Positions 26,059-34,132 of a stretch of DNA of 64,000 nucleotides are shown one piece after another; position 1 is the stretch's first letter, and every line of letters begins with the position of its first letter. The DNA lies in assembly GCA_900099715.1 (NCBI GenBank), contig FMTG01000010.1, positions 1 to 64,000 of the forward strand, given 5' to 3'. Made by a program: the position numbers and the translations under genes. The notes beneath the pieces are model-generated. The model was not told the origin of the DNA, did not search any database, and saw nothing but the letters and a program-made list of their open reading frames with translations. Source of the DNA: Ruminococcaceae bacterium YRB3002. Its GTDB lineage: Bacteria > Bacillota > Clostridia > Saccharofermentanales > Saccharofermentanaceae.

Positions 26059-26796
26059 ATGAGTACAGGAAGCCGCAAGATATCATATCAGGAATACCTC
26101 AACAGGGATTACAGGGTGATCCATGCACCGCTTCTGCCTGAGAAGGATTTCTATAATTCAATACGCCTGGGGGATGTTGCCAAGGTAAGACATCTGTGTA
26201 AAGAACCTCTTCATCTCAAGGAAGGGCTCGGTCTTCTGTCGGACGACGGCGTGCAGAATATGAAGTATCATTTCGTGATATCAACAGCAATAATCGCACG
26301 TATATGTATTGAGGGCGGAATGCAGCTGTCTGAGGCGTACAGCATGAGTGACTATTACATACAGCAGTGTGATCTCATGTCTTCGGTCGAGGAGATATCG
26401 GAACTGCACGATACGATGAGTATGGCCTATACAAAGAGGATGAGGGCCCTTGCAAAGGAGAATGTAATGTCCCGTCACGTGGTCAAATGTATTGACTATA
26501 TCCTCGAACATCTGGATGAACGCATTCAGATGTCAACTCTGTGCGAGCTCACAGAACTGTCGGAGGGATATCTGTCAAGGCTCTTCAGGAAAGAGACGGG
26601 AGTAACCATCAGTTCGTATATACTGATGAAGAAGCTTGAGACGGCGCGCAATATGCTCAAACATTCAGATTATCCGATAATGTGGATATCCAATGCCCTG
26701 GCATTTCCAAGCCAAAGCTACTTCACAAGAGTGTTTGCACGCGAGTGCGGGGTAACACCCGCCAGGTACCGTCAGGCACCGTCTGACAGCATATGA
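26059..26796 (+). CDS. AraC-family transcriptional regulator
   Basis: 245 aa. The C-terminal ~100 residues contain two helix-turn-helix motifs (STLCELTELSEGYLSRLFRKETG and IMWISNALAFPSQSYFTRVFARECG), ending TPARYR as in PF12833. The N-terminal ~140 residues are helical and lack the cupin of classical AraC; this form is common in Clostridia next to glycan-use genes. It is divergent from the GH16 gene with 106 bases between start codons, so it likely regulates it. The signal sensed is unknown. Confidence 0.85.
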   Translation: MSTGSRKISYQEYLNRDYRVIHAPLLPEKDFYNSIRLGDVAKVRHLCKEPLHLKEGLGLLSDDGVQNMKYHFVISTAIIARICIEGGMQLSEAYSMSDYYIQQCDLMSSVEEISELHDTMSMAYTKRMRALAKENVMSRHVVKCIDYILEHLDERIQMSTLCELTELSEGYLSRLFRKETGVTISSYILMKKLETARNMLKHSDYPIMWISNALAFPSQSYFTRVFARECGVTPARYRQAPSDSI

Positions 26797-26872
26797 CCTC
26801 CGCTATTGAACGCAGGGTGATACTGTGCTATAAACTACCTGAATAAGAGTATAGATAATCACGGGAGTCTCT

Positions 26873-27688
26873 ATGATAGATCTTAAATATCCGGTACTGA
26901 TGGTTCATGGTATCGGTTTCAGGGATATGAAGCATCTGTGTTACTGGGGAAGGATCCCCGATGCTATCAGGCGCGAGGGAATAGATGTATATTTCGGTGA
27001 ACAGGACAGCAACGGTACGATCGAGGATAATGCCGGATTCCTTGCTGACAGGATCAAGTCCCTTGCCGCAAGATACAATATAGACAAGTTCAATGTGATA
27101 GCGCATTCCAAGGGCGGTCTTGATATGAGATACCTTATCTCGTCACTGGGAATGTCGAATTACGTTGCGTCGCTTACAACGATATGCACTCCTCATAACG
27201 GGTCTCTTACGGTTGATAAGCTTATGAAGGCGCCTAAGCCTCTGGTGAAGTTTGTGGGAGGATGCTCAGATCTGTGGCTCCGCATATGCGGAGATAAGAA
27301 GCCGAATGCTTATAAAGTTTACAGGAGCTTTATGACATCTTCTGCAGAGAAGTTCAACGAAGAGAACCCTGATGTACCGGGTGTGTATTATCAGAGCTAT
27401 GCTTTTGTGTGCAGGTCTCCTATAAGCGATCCCGTATTCCTGATAACACAGCCGGTGGTCAAGATGATAGGCGGTGAGAACGACGGCCTTCTTACTCCAA
27501 GGGATGTGGAGTGGACCAATTTTCGAGGTGTATATACAGGAACATCTTTCAGAGGGATATCCCATTGTGATGAGGTCGATATGACCAGAATGAGGCTGTC
27601 CGGGAAGCCCCGCAAAGGCAACAGGCTGTCAGAGATATTGGACTTCTATGTTGATCTCATCAGGGAACTGGCTGATATGGGATTTTGA
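26873..27688 (+). CDS. Lipase/esterase-like alpha/beta hydrolase
   Basis: 271 aa with the oxyanion strand PVLMVHGIG (~6-14), nucleophile elbow AHSKGG (Ser ~84) and a late His in ISHCDEVD (~226), the order expected for a Ser-Asp-His hydrolase of the bacterial lipase/PGAP1-like group. There is no signal peptide, so it is cytoplasmic or exported by a non-classical route. The ribosome site is CGGGAG. A single-gene unit downstream of the AraC gene (76 bases), possibly co-transcribed. Substrate unknown. Confidence 0.7.
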   Translation: MIDLKYPVLMVHGIGFRDMKHLCYWGRIPDAIRREGIDVYFGEQDSNGTIEDNAGFLADRIKSLAARYNIDKFNVIAHSKGGLDMRYLISSLGMSNYVASLTTICTPHNGSLTVDKLMKAPKPLVKFVGGCSDLWLRICGDKKPNAYKVYRSFMTSSAEKFNEENPDVPGVYYQSYAFVCRSPISDPVFLITQPVVKMIGGENDGLLTPRDVEWTNFRGVYTGTSFRGISHCDEVDMTRMRLSGKPRKGNRLSEILDFYVDLIRELADMGF

Positions 27689-27786
27689 CATCACACAACC
27701 ACAACCCAAATACAATATTTCTGTAAAACTAATGTAATCTCCTTTCGATACAATTCATGTATCCAATGATAAGGAGGATACTACCC

Positions 27787-28230
27787 ATGGGATTTATGAA
27801 AGAATTTAAGGAATTTGCTCTTAAGGGCAACGTGATCGACATGGCTGTCGGTGTTATCATCGGCGGTGCGTTCGGCGGTATCGTATCAGCTTTGACAGAC
27901 GACTTTATCAACCCGCTTATTGCATCCGTTGGCGGTGCAGAAGTAGCAGGAGCTATCAAACTTCCGTGGGTTGAATATACAGGCCTTGATTCGGAAGCTG
28001 CTATGGCGCTGTCTCTTAATTACGGTCACTTTATCACACAGATTATCAACTTCTTCATTCTTGCGCTTATTCTGTTCCTCATCATCAAGGGCATGAACAA
28101 GCTTGTGGACGCAGCTGCTGCAAAACTCAAGAAGCAGGAAGAAGAGAAGCCTGCAGCTCCGCCGGAGCCTTCTGACGAGGTCAAGCTCCTTACGGAGATC
28201 AAGGACATCCTTGCTGATTCTAAGAAGTAA
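27787..28230 (+). CDS. mscL: Large-conductance mechanosensitive channel
   Basis: 147 aa: MGFMKEFKEFALKGNVIDMAVGVIIGGAFG at the start is the diagnostic MscL TM1 region, TM2 lies near 84-106 and a Lys/Glu C-terminal helix (EVKLLTEIKDIL) follows a Pro-rich linker. It forms a homopentamer releasing solutes on hypo-osmotic shock. ATG 27787 follows AAGGAGGA by nine bases; the in-frame ATG at 27757 precedes that site. Confidence 0.96.
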   Translation: MGFMKEFKEFALKGNVIDMAVGVIIGGAFGGIVSALTDDFINPLIASVGGAEVAGAIKLPWVEYTGLDSEAAMALSLNYGHFITQIINFFILALILFLIIKGMNKLVDAAAAKLKKQEEEKPAAPPEPSDEVKLLTEIKDILADSKK

Positions 28231-28262
28231 GTCTTCTTACCTCAATAGAACTGTCGTGAGAG

Positions 28263-28294
28263 AGGCCGTACCCTGAAGAAGGGGACGGCCTTTC
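28263..28294 (+). terminator. Terminator of mscL
   Basis: AGGCCGT/ACGGCCT stem (with an additional CCC/GGG pairing inside), followed by TTT. Confidence 0.7.
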
Positions 28295-28316
28295 CCGCAT
28301 TATGGCGGTGCGTATG

Positions 28317-28325
28317 TGATATAAT
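28317..28325 (+). promoter_or_regulatory. Extended -10 promoter of the K+ channel gene, predicted leaderless
   Basis: TGATATAAT, the same nine bases at exactly the same distance from ATG (28332) as at the AraC gene. No -35 and no ribosome site are seen. Confidence 0.6.
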
Positions 28326-28331
28326 CACAGC

Positions 28332-29582
28332 ATGAGCAAAGAAGCTAAAGATTACCTCAAAGGGCACGAACGCAGGAATGACCGGCGCAGTAATATCTAC
28401 TACCGTCTGTTTAAGATGGTATCTGTCGGTGTCGTGGATGACCCGATCAATCAGGCATATGATGTTATAAGTACTGCCGCCCTGGTGATCAACCTTGCTG
28501 CCACGTTCATGAATACCTTCAATTCGATTAGCGATGCGTACGGGGACATCCTTAATACGATCGAAGGTATAACAGTGGCGTTCTTTGCCATCGATTATGT
28601 GCTGAGGATCATTACGGCTAATCAGCTGTATCCTGATCTCAATATGCCACGCTCTGTATTCAAGTATGTTACTTCTTTCGCAGGTGTAATAGACCTTCTG
28701 TCATTTATGCCGTACTATATGCCGTTCTTCTTCCCGGCGGGAGCGGCAGTGTTCAAGATGTTCCGTGTAGCAAGAATCATGAGGCTGTTCAGGATCAACG
28801 CTTACTATGATTCACTTAATGCCATAACTGACGTCATTACATCAAAGAAACAGCAGCTTCTGTCTTCTGTGTTTGTCATCTTTGTCCTGATGCTCGCATC
28901 GTCGATGTGCATGTATTCCCTTGAGAATAAGGCGCAGCCGGAAGTATTTTCAAATGCTTTCTCGGGAATATGGTGGTCTGCATCAACACTTCTTACTGTA
29001 GGTTACGGCGATATATATCCCGTTACCACCGCCGGCAAGATCTTCGGCATTCTCATCACGTGTCTTGGCGTAGGTATGGTGGCCATTCCTACAGGTATCA
29101 TATCGGCGGGATTCGTGGAACAGTATACGCGTCTCAAGAAGATCGGCGACTATGCTGTGGAGGAAGATATACATTTCATAAAGATACAGCTTGGAAGGAA
29201 TGATTCGTGGTCAGGCAAGACGATCGCTGAGATCAGACTCCCGCGTGGTGCGATAATCGCAGCCATACAGCGCGGAAGGGATACGATAATCCCGAGAGGT
29301 GATGTTATCCTGGCCCCCGGGGACCGCATAATAATAGGGGCGGAATCCCTCAAGAATGATACACCTGTAAAACTCCGCGAAATGACGCTCCTTAAGAACC
29401 ATGAGTGGGTTGGTCAGATGGTGGAGGATCTTGATATATCGCGCAAGTCATTTATCGTTATGGTAAAGCGCGGAACGTCCAGCATAATACCCAGAGGTGA
29501 TCTTATACTCAAAGAAGGGGATAAGGTCTTCATATTCGATAAGAGTTCAGCATCCGTGTCACAGGAAAATCCGGATTCATAG
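28332..29582 (+). CDS. Voltage-gated-type potassium channel with two TrkA-C domains
   Basis: 416 aa. It has six transmembrane segments with an S4-like arginine helix (FRVARIMRLFRI), a pore loop with selectivity filter TVGYGD (222-227), then two cytoplasmic TrkA-C/RCK-C-like domains (~280-345 and ~350-405, each with a PRG[AD] turn). It resembles bacterial Kv channels but ends in paired RCK-C domains instead of the full RCK. Expected to pass K+ across the plasma membrane with ligand modulation (the class binds cyclic dinucleotides in some proteins). Transcribed alone. Confidence 0.85.
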   Translation: MSKEAKDYLKGHERRNDRRSNIYYRLFKMVSVGVVDDPINQAYDVISTAALVINLAATFMNTFNSISDAYGDILNTIEGITVAFFAIDYVLRIITANQLYPDLNMPRSVFKYVTSFAGVIDLLSFMPYYMPFFFPAGAAVFKMFRVARIMRLFRINAYYDSLNAITDVITSKKQQLLSSVFVIFVLMLASSMCMYSLENKAQPEVFSNAFSGIWWSASTLLTVGYGDIYPVTTAGKIFGILITCLGVGMVAIPTGIISAGFVEQYTRLKKIGDYAVEEDIHFIKIQLGRNDSWSGKTIAEIRLPRGAIIAAIQRGRDTIIPRGDVILAPGDRIIIGAESLKNDTPVKLREMTLLKNHEWVGQMVEDLDISRKSFIVMVKRGTSSIIPRGDLILKEGDKVFIFDKSSASVSQENPDS

Positions 29583-29610
29583 TACTTCTTTATGCAATGG
29601 TAGAAAATAA

Positions 29611-29639
29611 GATGTCCCGTACTTACGCGCGGGACATCT
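29611..29639. terminator. Bidirectional terminator between K+ channel gene and tRNA-Val
   Basis: GATGTCCCG/CGGGACATC perfect 9-bp stem, flanked by T-rich sequence on the minus-strand exit (TTATTTTC). Confidence 0.85.
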
Positions 29640-29651
29640 CTTCTGTTGTCT

Positions 29652-29728
29652 TGGTGGGCGATACTGGGCTCGAACCAGCGACCCCCTGCATGTCAAGCAG
29701 ATACTCTAACCAGCTGAGCTAACCGCCC
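29652..29728 (-). tRNA. tRNA-Val, anticodon GAC
   Basis: 77 bases with a complete cloverleaf read by eye: acceptor GGGCGGT, D-arm AGCTCAGCTGGTTAGAGT, anticodon loop TTGACAT giving GAC (reads GUC/GUU), T-arm GGTTCGAGCC, and an encoded CCA end. Confidence 0.95.
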
Positions 29729-29745
29729 GAGGTACAACGGTTGCT

Positions 29746-29774
29746 ATTATAATATAACGTCCTGAATTTTGCAA
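29746..29774 (-). promoter_or_regulatory. Promoter of tRNA-Val
   Basis: Minus strand TTGCAA (29774-29769), 17 bases, TATAAT (29751-29746). Its -35 overlaps the TTTGCA of the divergent promoter at 29768-29796, so polymerase binding may be mutually exclusive. Confidence 0.75.
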
Positions 29775-29796
29775 ATCTGAACAAGTGTGCTATAAT
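29768..29796 (+). promoter_or_regulatory. Promoter of the 3D-domain-like secreted protein
   Basis: TTTGCA, 17 bases, extended -10 TGC-TATAAT (29791-29796), ~60 bases before the ATG. Confidence 0.65.
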
Positions 29797-29857
29797 ATTA
29801 TCACTTTTTACGTTTGTGACCCGTTAATGTGACCATCAAAAGGGAAAATAAATACTA

Positions 29858-30550
29858 ATGAGAGATCTTAGAGAGCACAGACAAAGGAAAGCAAATATCA
29901 AGGCCTGCTCGGTATGCCTTGCATTTCTGGCGATCTTCGCTGCCACAGGCAGAGAAGCGGGGGGCGATTTTGAGTATGCCGATACGCTTAGTGCACCGTT
30001 CCTTATGTCAACTGTTTTGGACAGACCCATGCCTGGTATGGTCACTTCAGATATGTCTCTCCGTGAACTCGTTGATCCTACAGCACAGAAGATCAATGAT
30101 CATAAATTCGTAAAGTATGCTAATTATGTGGCCGCTGAAGAGAGAGAAGCCCTCAAGGCTGTTATCACGCAGGCTGTTACAAAGCAGGAACATGACAGGG
30201 ATCCCTATTATTACATGCATGAGAGGGTCGTCTATCCCTCATCAAAGCATCTGAACAAGAGAGACGGTGTATGTTATGGTCCTTCCGGAAGGGAGACATA
30301 CTATAATCTTGATATGCGCCCTGTTGTTCAGCGTATGAGAAGCCTCGGTTATTCTGCCAAGGATTATCCTTACTGGGTAAGGTCCGACGGAGTAAAGATG
30401 CTGGGGCCATATGTTATGGTTGCTGCGAACTTCAGGATCAGACCCCGCGGAACTATACTCGAGTGTTCCCTTGGTACTGCGATCGTATGTGATACCGGCG
30501 GATTTATCAGATGGGCTCCCAAAGGCCTGGACGTAGCAGTTAACTGGTAA
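29858..30550 (+). CDS. Secreted/membrane-anchored protein with 3D-like C-terminal domain
   Basis: 230 aa. A basic N-terminus and a weak hydrophobic stretch (~15-30) suggest export or anchoring. The last ~55 residues (RPRGTILECSLGTAIVCDTGGF...GLDVAVNW) fit the 3D domain seen in RpfB/YabE and MltA-type wall enzymes, including GT, DTGG and the final D-x-A region. Those proteins remodel peptidoglycan. The middle part is unrecognised. The ribosome site is AAAAGGGA. Moderate confidence for the 3D assignment only. Confidence 0.55.
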   Translation: MRDLREHRQRKANIKACSVCLAFLAIFAATGREAGGDFEYADTLSAPFLMSTVLDRPMPGMVTSDMSLRELVDPTAQKINDHKFVKYANYVAAEEREALKAVITQAVTKQEHDRDPYYYMHERVVYPSSKHLNKRDGVCYGPSGRETYYNLDMRPVVQRMRSLGYSAKDYPYWVRSDGVKMLGPYVMVAANFRIRPRGTILECSLGTAIVCDTGGFIRWAPKGLDVAVNW

Positions 30551-30570
30551 TTTAACAATGTTATATAAAA

Positions 30571-30602
30571 CAGCCCGGGAAGATTCCCGGGCTGACTTTT
30601 TT
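30571..30602. terminator. Bidirectional terminator between converging genes
   Basis: CAGCCCGGGA/TCCCGGGCTG perfect 10-bp stem, followed by CTTTTTT-like runs on both exits. Confidence 0.9.
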
Positions 30603-30618
30603 CCTTGATGCTTAGGGT

Positions 30619-31077
30619 TTACAGTGCATCTGCCGGTACGAACGGGAGCTCGATAACTCCATCATTAGGCAGTGTAGGAGCAGTCTCGGAGGGAGCTGCG
30701 CTCTGTGAAGCCGGTGATGATGTGGGAGCTGCTGCAGAAGAAGAACCTGCAGGTCTCGGTGTAGGAGTATTCCTTGTGCCATCCTGAGTTGTCTCTGTGA
30801 TGATCACTTCTCCATCGTCGATGACAGGAGGAACGATCGGAGTATCAGGTCCGTCAGAAGGCTGTGAAGGAAGTGTCTCACCGCTCATATCTGTGACATC
30901 GGTATTATCACTTCCTGAGGTCATATCAGAACCGCTGGTATCAGTTACAGTCGTTCCTGTAGGGAGCAGCTGATCCTCAACCCTGTTGCATGATCTGATA
31001 ACAATGACAGCTACAAGAGCAATAATGAGAGCTCCTATGATAGCTGCAGTAATGATGATCGGTTTCTTGTTATCCAT
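30619..31077 (-). CDS. Single-pass membrane protein with long Ser/Thr/Pro extracellular tail
   Basis: 152 aa: one membrane helix near the N-terminus (~7-28, preceded by MDNKK, so cytosolic N-end), then ~120 residues of low-complexity T/S/D/P with no domain. The tail is likely a flexible, possibly glycosylated wall spacer. Function unknown. The gene converges on the 3D-like gene. Confidence 0.6.
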   Translation of the reverse strand: MDNKKPIIITAAIIGALIIALVAVIVIRSCNRVEDQLLPTGTTVTDTSGSDMTSGSDNTDVTDMSGETLPSQPSDGPDTPIVPPVIDDGEVIITETTQDGTRNTPTPRPAGSSSAAAPTSSPASQSAAPSETAPTLPNDGVIELPFVPADAL

Positions 31078-31268
31078 AGTAATTCTATCCTTTACCTTTT
31101 TTGTACAGCCGTTTTCCAGCTCAGATTATTATACCATCATTTGGGGTGTTAAGTTATATTTTTATCACAAACAGTAAAGTGCAGGAGGATTTTGGATTTG
31201 TGCTATATAATTGAGTATATCAGTTAAGCGCATTATGGCAGCGTATTATGAAGGGAAGGGTTAGTGAT

Positions 31269-31556
31269 ATGAAGAGGAAAAAGATCTTTAATGGAGATAT
31301 GTGTGCCAAGTGTCATGCTCACCTGGGTGAGGATGACAAGTTCTGCAGGTATTGCGGAAGCCCGAGAAAGCCTGTTGCTTTCGTTCCTGCAAATAACCGC
31401 GTAGAATGCGTATACGGTCCGCCGTTCGTTACAACGCATACATGTACCGGGTGTGGATACTCATGGACGGTTGATTCGCTGGGAATTGACAGGGCCGGAT
31501 ATTGTCCCAAATGCGGTTCTGAAGTCAGGACCGAATCTGAATGCAAACTAAAGTGA
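31269..31556 (+). CDS. Small protein with two zinc ribbons
   Basis: ~95 aa with four CxxC knuckles, two before and two after a ~30-residue spacer: CAKC, CRYC, CTGC and CPKC, forming two zinc ribbons. ATG 31269 has an AAGGG site; the in-frame ATG at 31248 has none. A TATAAT at 31206-31211 may drive it. Ten bases upstream of the phosphoesterase gene, so likely one operon with it and the Nudix gene. Function unknown. Confidence 0.7.
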   Translation: MKRKKIFNGDMCAKCHAHLGEDDKFCRYCGSPRKPVAFVPANNRVECVYGPPFVTTHTCTGCGYSWTVDSLGIDRAGYCPKCGSEVRTESECKLK

Positions 31557-31566
31557 AGATGATAGT

Positions 31567-32130
31567 ATGATCTATTTTACGAGCGACCTTCATCTTGGAC
31601 ATCGTACAGTTCTGAAGCACAGAACTGATTTCGCGACGATCGATGATATGAATGAGGCATTCATCAGGGATATCAACGACACGGTTACCGGTAAGGACAC
31701 ACTTTATATACTGGGCGATCTGTCATACAGGATAAGTCCTGAGGATGCCAATGATATGATCAGGCAGATGAACGGCAGGAAGATCCTTATAAGGGGCAAT
31801 CATGATCCGGAATATGACCCGTCCCTGTTCGAAGAAATAGCAGATTATCTTGAGTTCAAGTATGATCACAGGATATACATCATGATGCACTATCCTCTTG
31901 TGTGCTGGAAACAGATGAGACATGGTTCCGTTCAGCTTCACGGACATATTCACAGTTCCCCGAAGTATAACGAACACAATCACGGTCTGGGGAGGCTGCA
32001 GTACGACGTTGGTGTTGATGCAAATAACTACAGACCTGTGTCCATCGATGAGATCGCGGCATGGGCTGCTTCATCCCCCTGGGAGGATTATGATGGCATT
32101 AACCACCATGCGGAGAGATATGAGGATTGA
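31567..32130 (+). CDS. Metallophosphoesterase (calcineurin-like)
   Basis: 187 aa with all metal-binding blocks: SDLHLGH (~5-11), GDLSYR, RGNHD, MHYP and HGHIH (~117-121). The short, N-terminal-Met-Ile-Tyr form resembles the YfcE/MPPED-like small phosphoesterases acting on phosphodiesters or nucleotides. Cytoplasmic. Followed eight bases later by a Nudix gene, suggesting a shared nucleotide clean-up role, which is inference. Confidence 0.85.
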   Translation: MIYFTSDLHLGHRTVLKHRTDFATIDDMNEAFIRDINDTVTGKDTLYILGDLSYRISPEDANDMIRQMNGRKILIRGNHDPEYDPSLFEEIADYLEFKYDHRIYIMMHYPLVCWKQMRHGSVQLHGHIHSSPKYNEHNHGLGRLQYDVGVDANNYRPVSIDEIAAWAASSPWEDYDGINHHAERYED

Positions 32131-32138
32131 AGGATTCC

Positions 32139-32531
32139 ATGAGGACCGTAAGAGTTGTTGCAGCAATAATCAGACGGGATAACATGCTCTTCGCTACCCA
32201 GCGCGGGTACGGGGAATACAAGGACGGATGGGAGTTTCCCGGTGGAAAGATCGAGGAAGGAGAGACACCGGAGGATGCCCTTGTGCGCGAGATACGCGAG
32301 GAACTTGATGCCTGTATTACTGTCGGCAATCTTCTAATGACAGTAGAATACGATTATCCTGATTTTCACCTGTCCATGCAGTGTTTCTGGGCTGTACTGT
32401 CAGAGAATTCACGTCCTGTGCTGCTGGAGCATGAGGCTGCAGGATGGCTGAGAACGGATGAACTGGATTCTGTGGACTGGCTTCCGGCGGATCTTGAGAT
32501 TGTCGAGAGGATAAAACAGGAGCTTGGATAA
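32139..32531 (+). CDS. Nudix hydrolase, MutT-like (8-oxo-dGTP type)
   Basis: 130 aa with a perfect Nudix box GGKIEEGETPEDALVREIREEL (G-x5-E-x7-REUxEE). The compact size, the opening VRVVAAIIRRDNMLFATQRGYG and the WL(P)A-containing end fit MutT/CTP pyrophosphohydrolase, which removes oxidised dGTP. ATG 32139 follows AAGGA; the upstream TTG 32127 overlaps the preceding stop. Confidence 0.85.
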   Translation: MRTVRVVAAIIRRDNMLFATQRGYGEYKDGWEFPGGKIEEGETPEDALVREIREELDACITVGNLLMTVEYDYPDFHLSMQCFWAVLSENSRPVLLEHEAAGWLRTDELDSVDWLPADLEIVERIKQELG

Positions 32532-32538
32532 CGGCGGT

Positions 32539-33894
32539 TCAGTCGTGAGTCCGGACAAGTCTCTTTTCTTCCTGCGGCAATAGTCGTGCAAATATCCCGA
32601 GACCGACAAGCGCTGCAACGATCCATGCACCGGGATCAGCAGCAGCGGCGACATAGAAAGAACCTATATACATCGAGACGAAAGACATAATAAGTCTCGC
32701 ACCAAGTTCCGAGATCCCCATTATCATAGCTGCAAATCCGTGTCCGATAGCCTGTATCGAACTTCTTATGATAAAGATCATCGACAGAAAGAAATAGCAG
32801 ATAACACATTCCGTTATATATATCCCGGCCCATGGCAGATAGGCAGTCATATCCGTTCCGGTATCAAAGAATAAAGGCAGAATATAGGGAAGAAGCAGGA
32901 TGTTTGCTATTCCCGCTGCGATGGAGTAAACGATGAACATACTGAGGGAGGATCTTACGCCTTCGCGGATCCTCTTAAAATCCCCGTATCCGTAGTTCTG
33001 TCCCACATACGAGGCCATTGTCTGACCTGCTGAAAACATGGCCATAGTCGTAACTCCCTGGATCTTGCTGGATGCCGTAACTGCAGCAACAGCAGCTGAA
33101 CCGAACAGGTTGATGGCACTTTGCATGATCATGGTGCCTGAGGCTGTAATACCGGTCTGAAGAGCCATCGGAATGCCCTGCATGAGCTGAGCCTTGATGA
33201 TAGAAGGGTCTGTCTTCCAATGACAGGATCGGGGACGGAGAACATCAATCCTTAGCAGGATATATACAACACAGATGACAGCAGATATCGCCTGAGACAG
33301 GACTGTTGCATAAGCCGCACCGGCAGTGCCCATCTTGAATCTCACTATGAAAAGCAGATCAAGTCCGACATTGAGCACCGCGGAAATCACCAGCGCTGCA
33401 AGAGGTATCCTGCTGTTGCCGATAGCTCTGAGAAGTGAAGAAAAGAAATTGCTGAATACTGTCGCGAAAATTCCACCGCATATGACGGAGATATACGCCA
33501 ATGCCGGCTCGAAAATATCTTCCGGGGTGTTCATAAGTACAAGGATATTGCGGATAAACACAAGTGTGATCAATGTCGAGACAACGATGAGGATCAAAGA
33601 CAGAAGAAATCCGCCGGTGAATGTCCTCCGCACATCATCGTGTTCTCCCGCACCGTACTTCTGACTTGTGACAATGGAGAATCCTGTGACCATTCCGCCG
33701 CAGGTACCGATGATAAAAAACACGATAGTACCCGTCGAACCGACAGCCGCAAGGGCTTCAGCACCCAGAAATCTCCCGACTATGACCATATCTGCAAGAT
33801 TGTATAATTGCTGGCAGATGTTTCCTATCATGAGAGGGATCATGAATCTCAATATAACTTTATATGGTTTGCCTTCAGTAAGTCTTGCGTCCAT
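32539..33894 (-). CDS. MATE-family multidrug/sodium antiporter
   Basis: 451 aa with twelve hydrophobic helices and the MATE pattern (two homologous halves; PLMIGNICQQLYNLADMVIVGRFLG near the N-terminus, matching the NorM/DinF family). Exports cationic drugs or metabolites in exchange for Na+ or H+. Start ATG 33894 follows AAGGA; in-frame codons up to 33960 are not preceded by a site. The gene converges on the Nudix gene with seven bases between. The 238 bases upstream to addB hold no gene and only weak promoter-like sequence. Confidence 0.85.
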   Translation of the reverse strand: MDARLTEGKPYKVILRFMIPLMIGNICQQLYNLADMVIVGRFLGAEALAAVGSTGTIVFFIIGTCGGMVTGFSIVTSQKYGAGEHDDVRRTFTGGFLLSLILIVVSTLITLVFIRNILVLMNTPEDIFEPALAYISVICGGIFATVFSNFFSSLLRAIGNSRIPLAALVISAVLNVGLDLLFIVRFKMGTAGAAYATVLSQAISAVICVVYILLRIDVLRPRSCHWKTDPSIIKAQLMQGIPMALQTGITASGTMIMQSAINLFGSAAVAAVTASSKIQGVTTMAMFSAGQTMASYVGQNYGYGDFKRIREGVRSSLSMFIVYSIAAGIANILLLPYILPLFFDTGTDMTAYLPWAGIYITECVICYFFLSMIFIIRSSIQAIGHGFAAMIMGISELGARLIMSFVSMYIGSFYVAAAADPGAWIVAALVGLGIFARLLPQEEKRLVRTHD

Positions 33895-34132
33895 AATTCC
33901 TTCCCCATGGGCGGATTTTACCACTTGGCAGATGTAAGATAATATCAACGACAGATACATTTGTTACAATATTCCGATATAAAGTGGTGTAATGATTTGC
34001 CGGAATCAGTACGGAAATGGAAATGGGATCATGGGATCAACAGTTCGTCCGATTATACGGACTTACTTTGTGCTATCCTATTTAGTGAAGAGTGATTCAA
34101 GACAGTTCAGAAGATATTCAGGGGTATAGACA

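Noticed and set aside
25953-26078. N-terminal extension of the GH16 protein
   Set aside because: It overlaps the GH16 promoter and the divergent AraC start and would bury the lipoprotein signal.
34043-34058. GTCCG-ATTATA-CGGAC hairpin before addB, considered as terminator
   Set aside because: Only five base pairs and no T-run; too weak to call.
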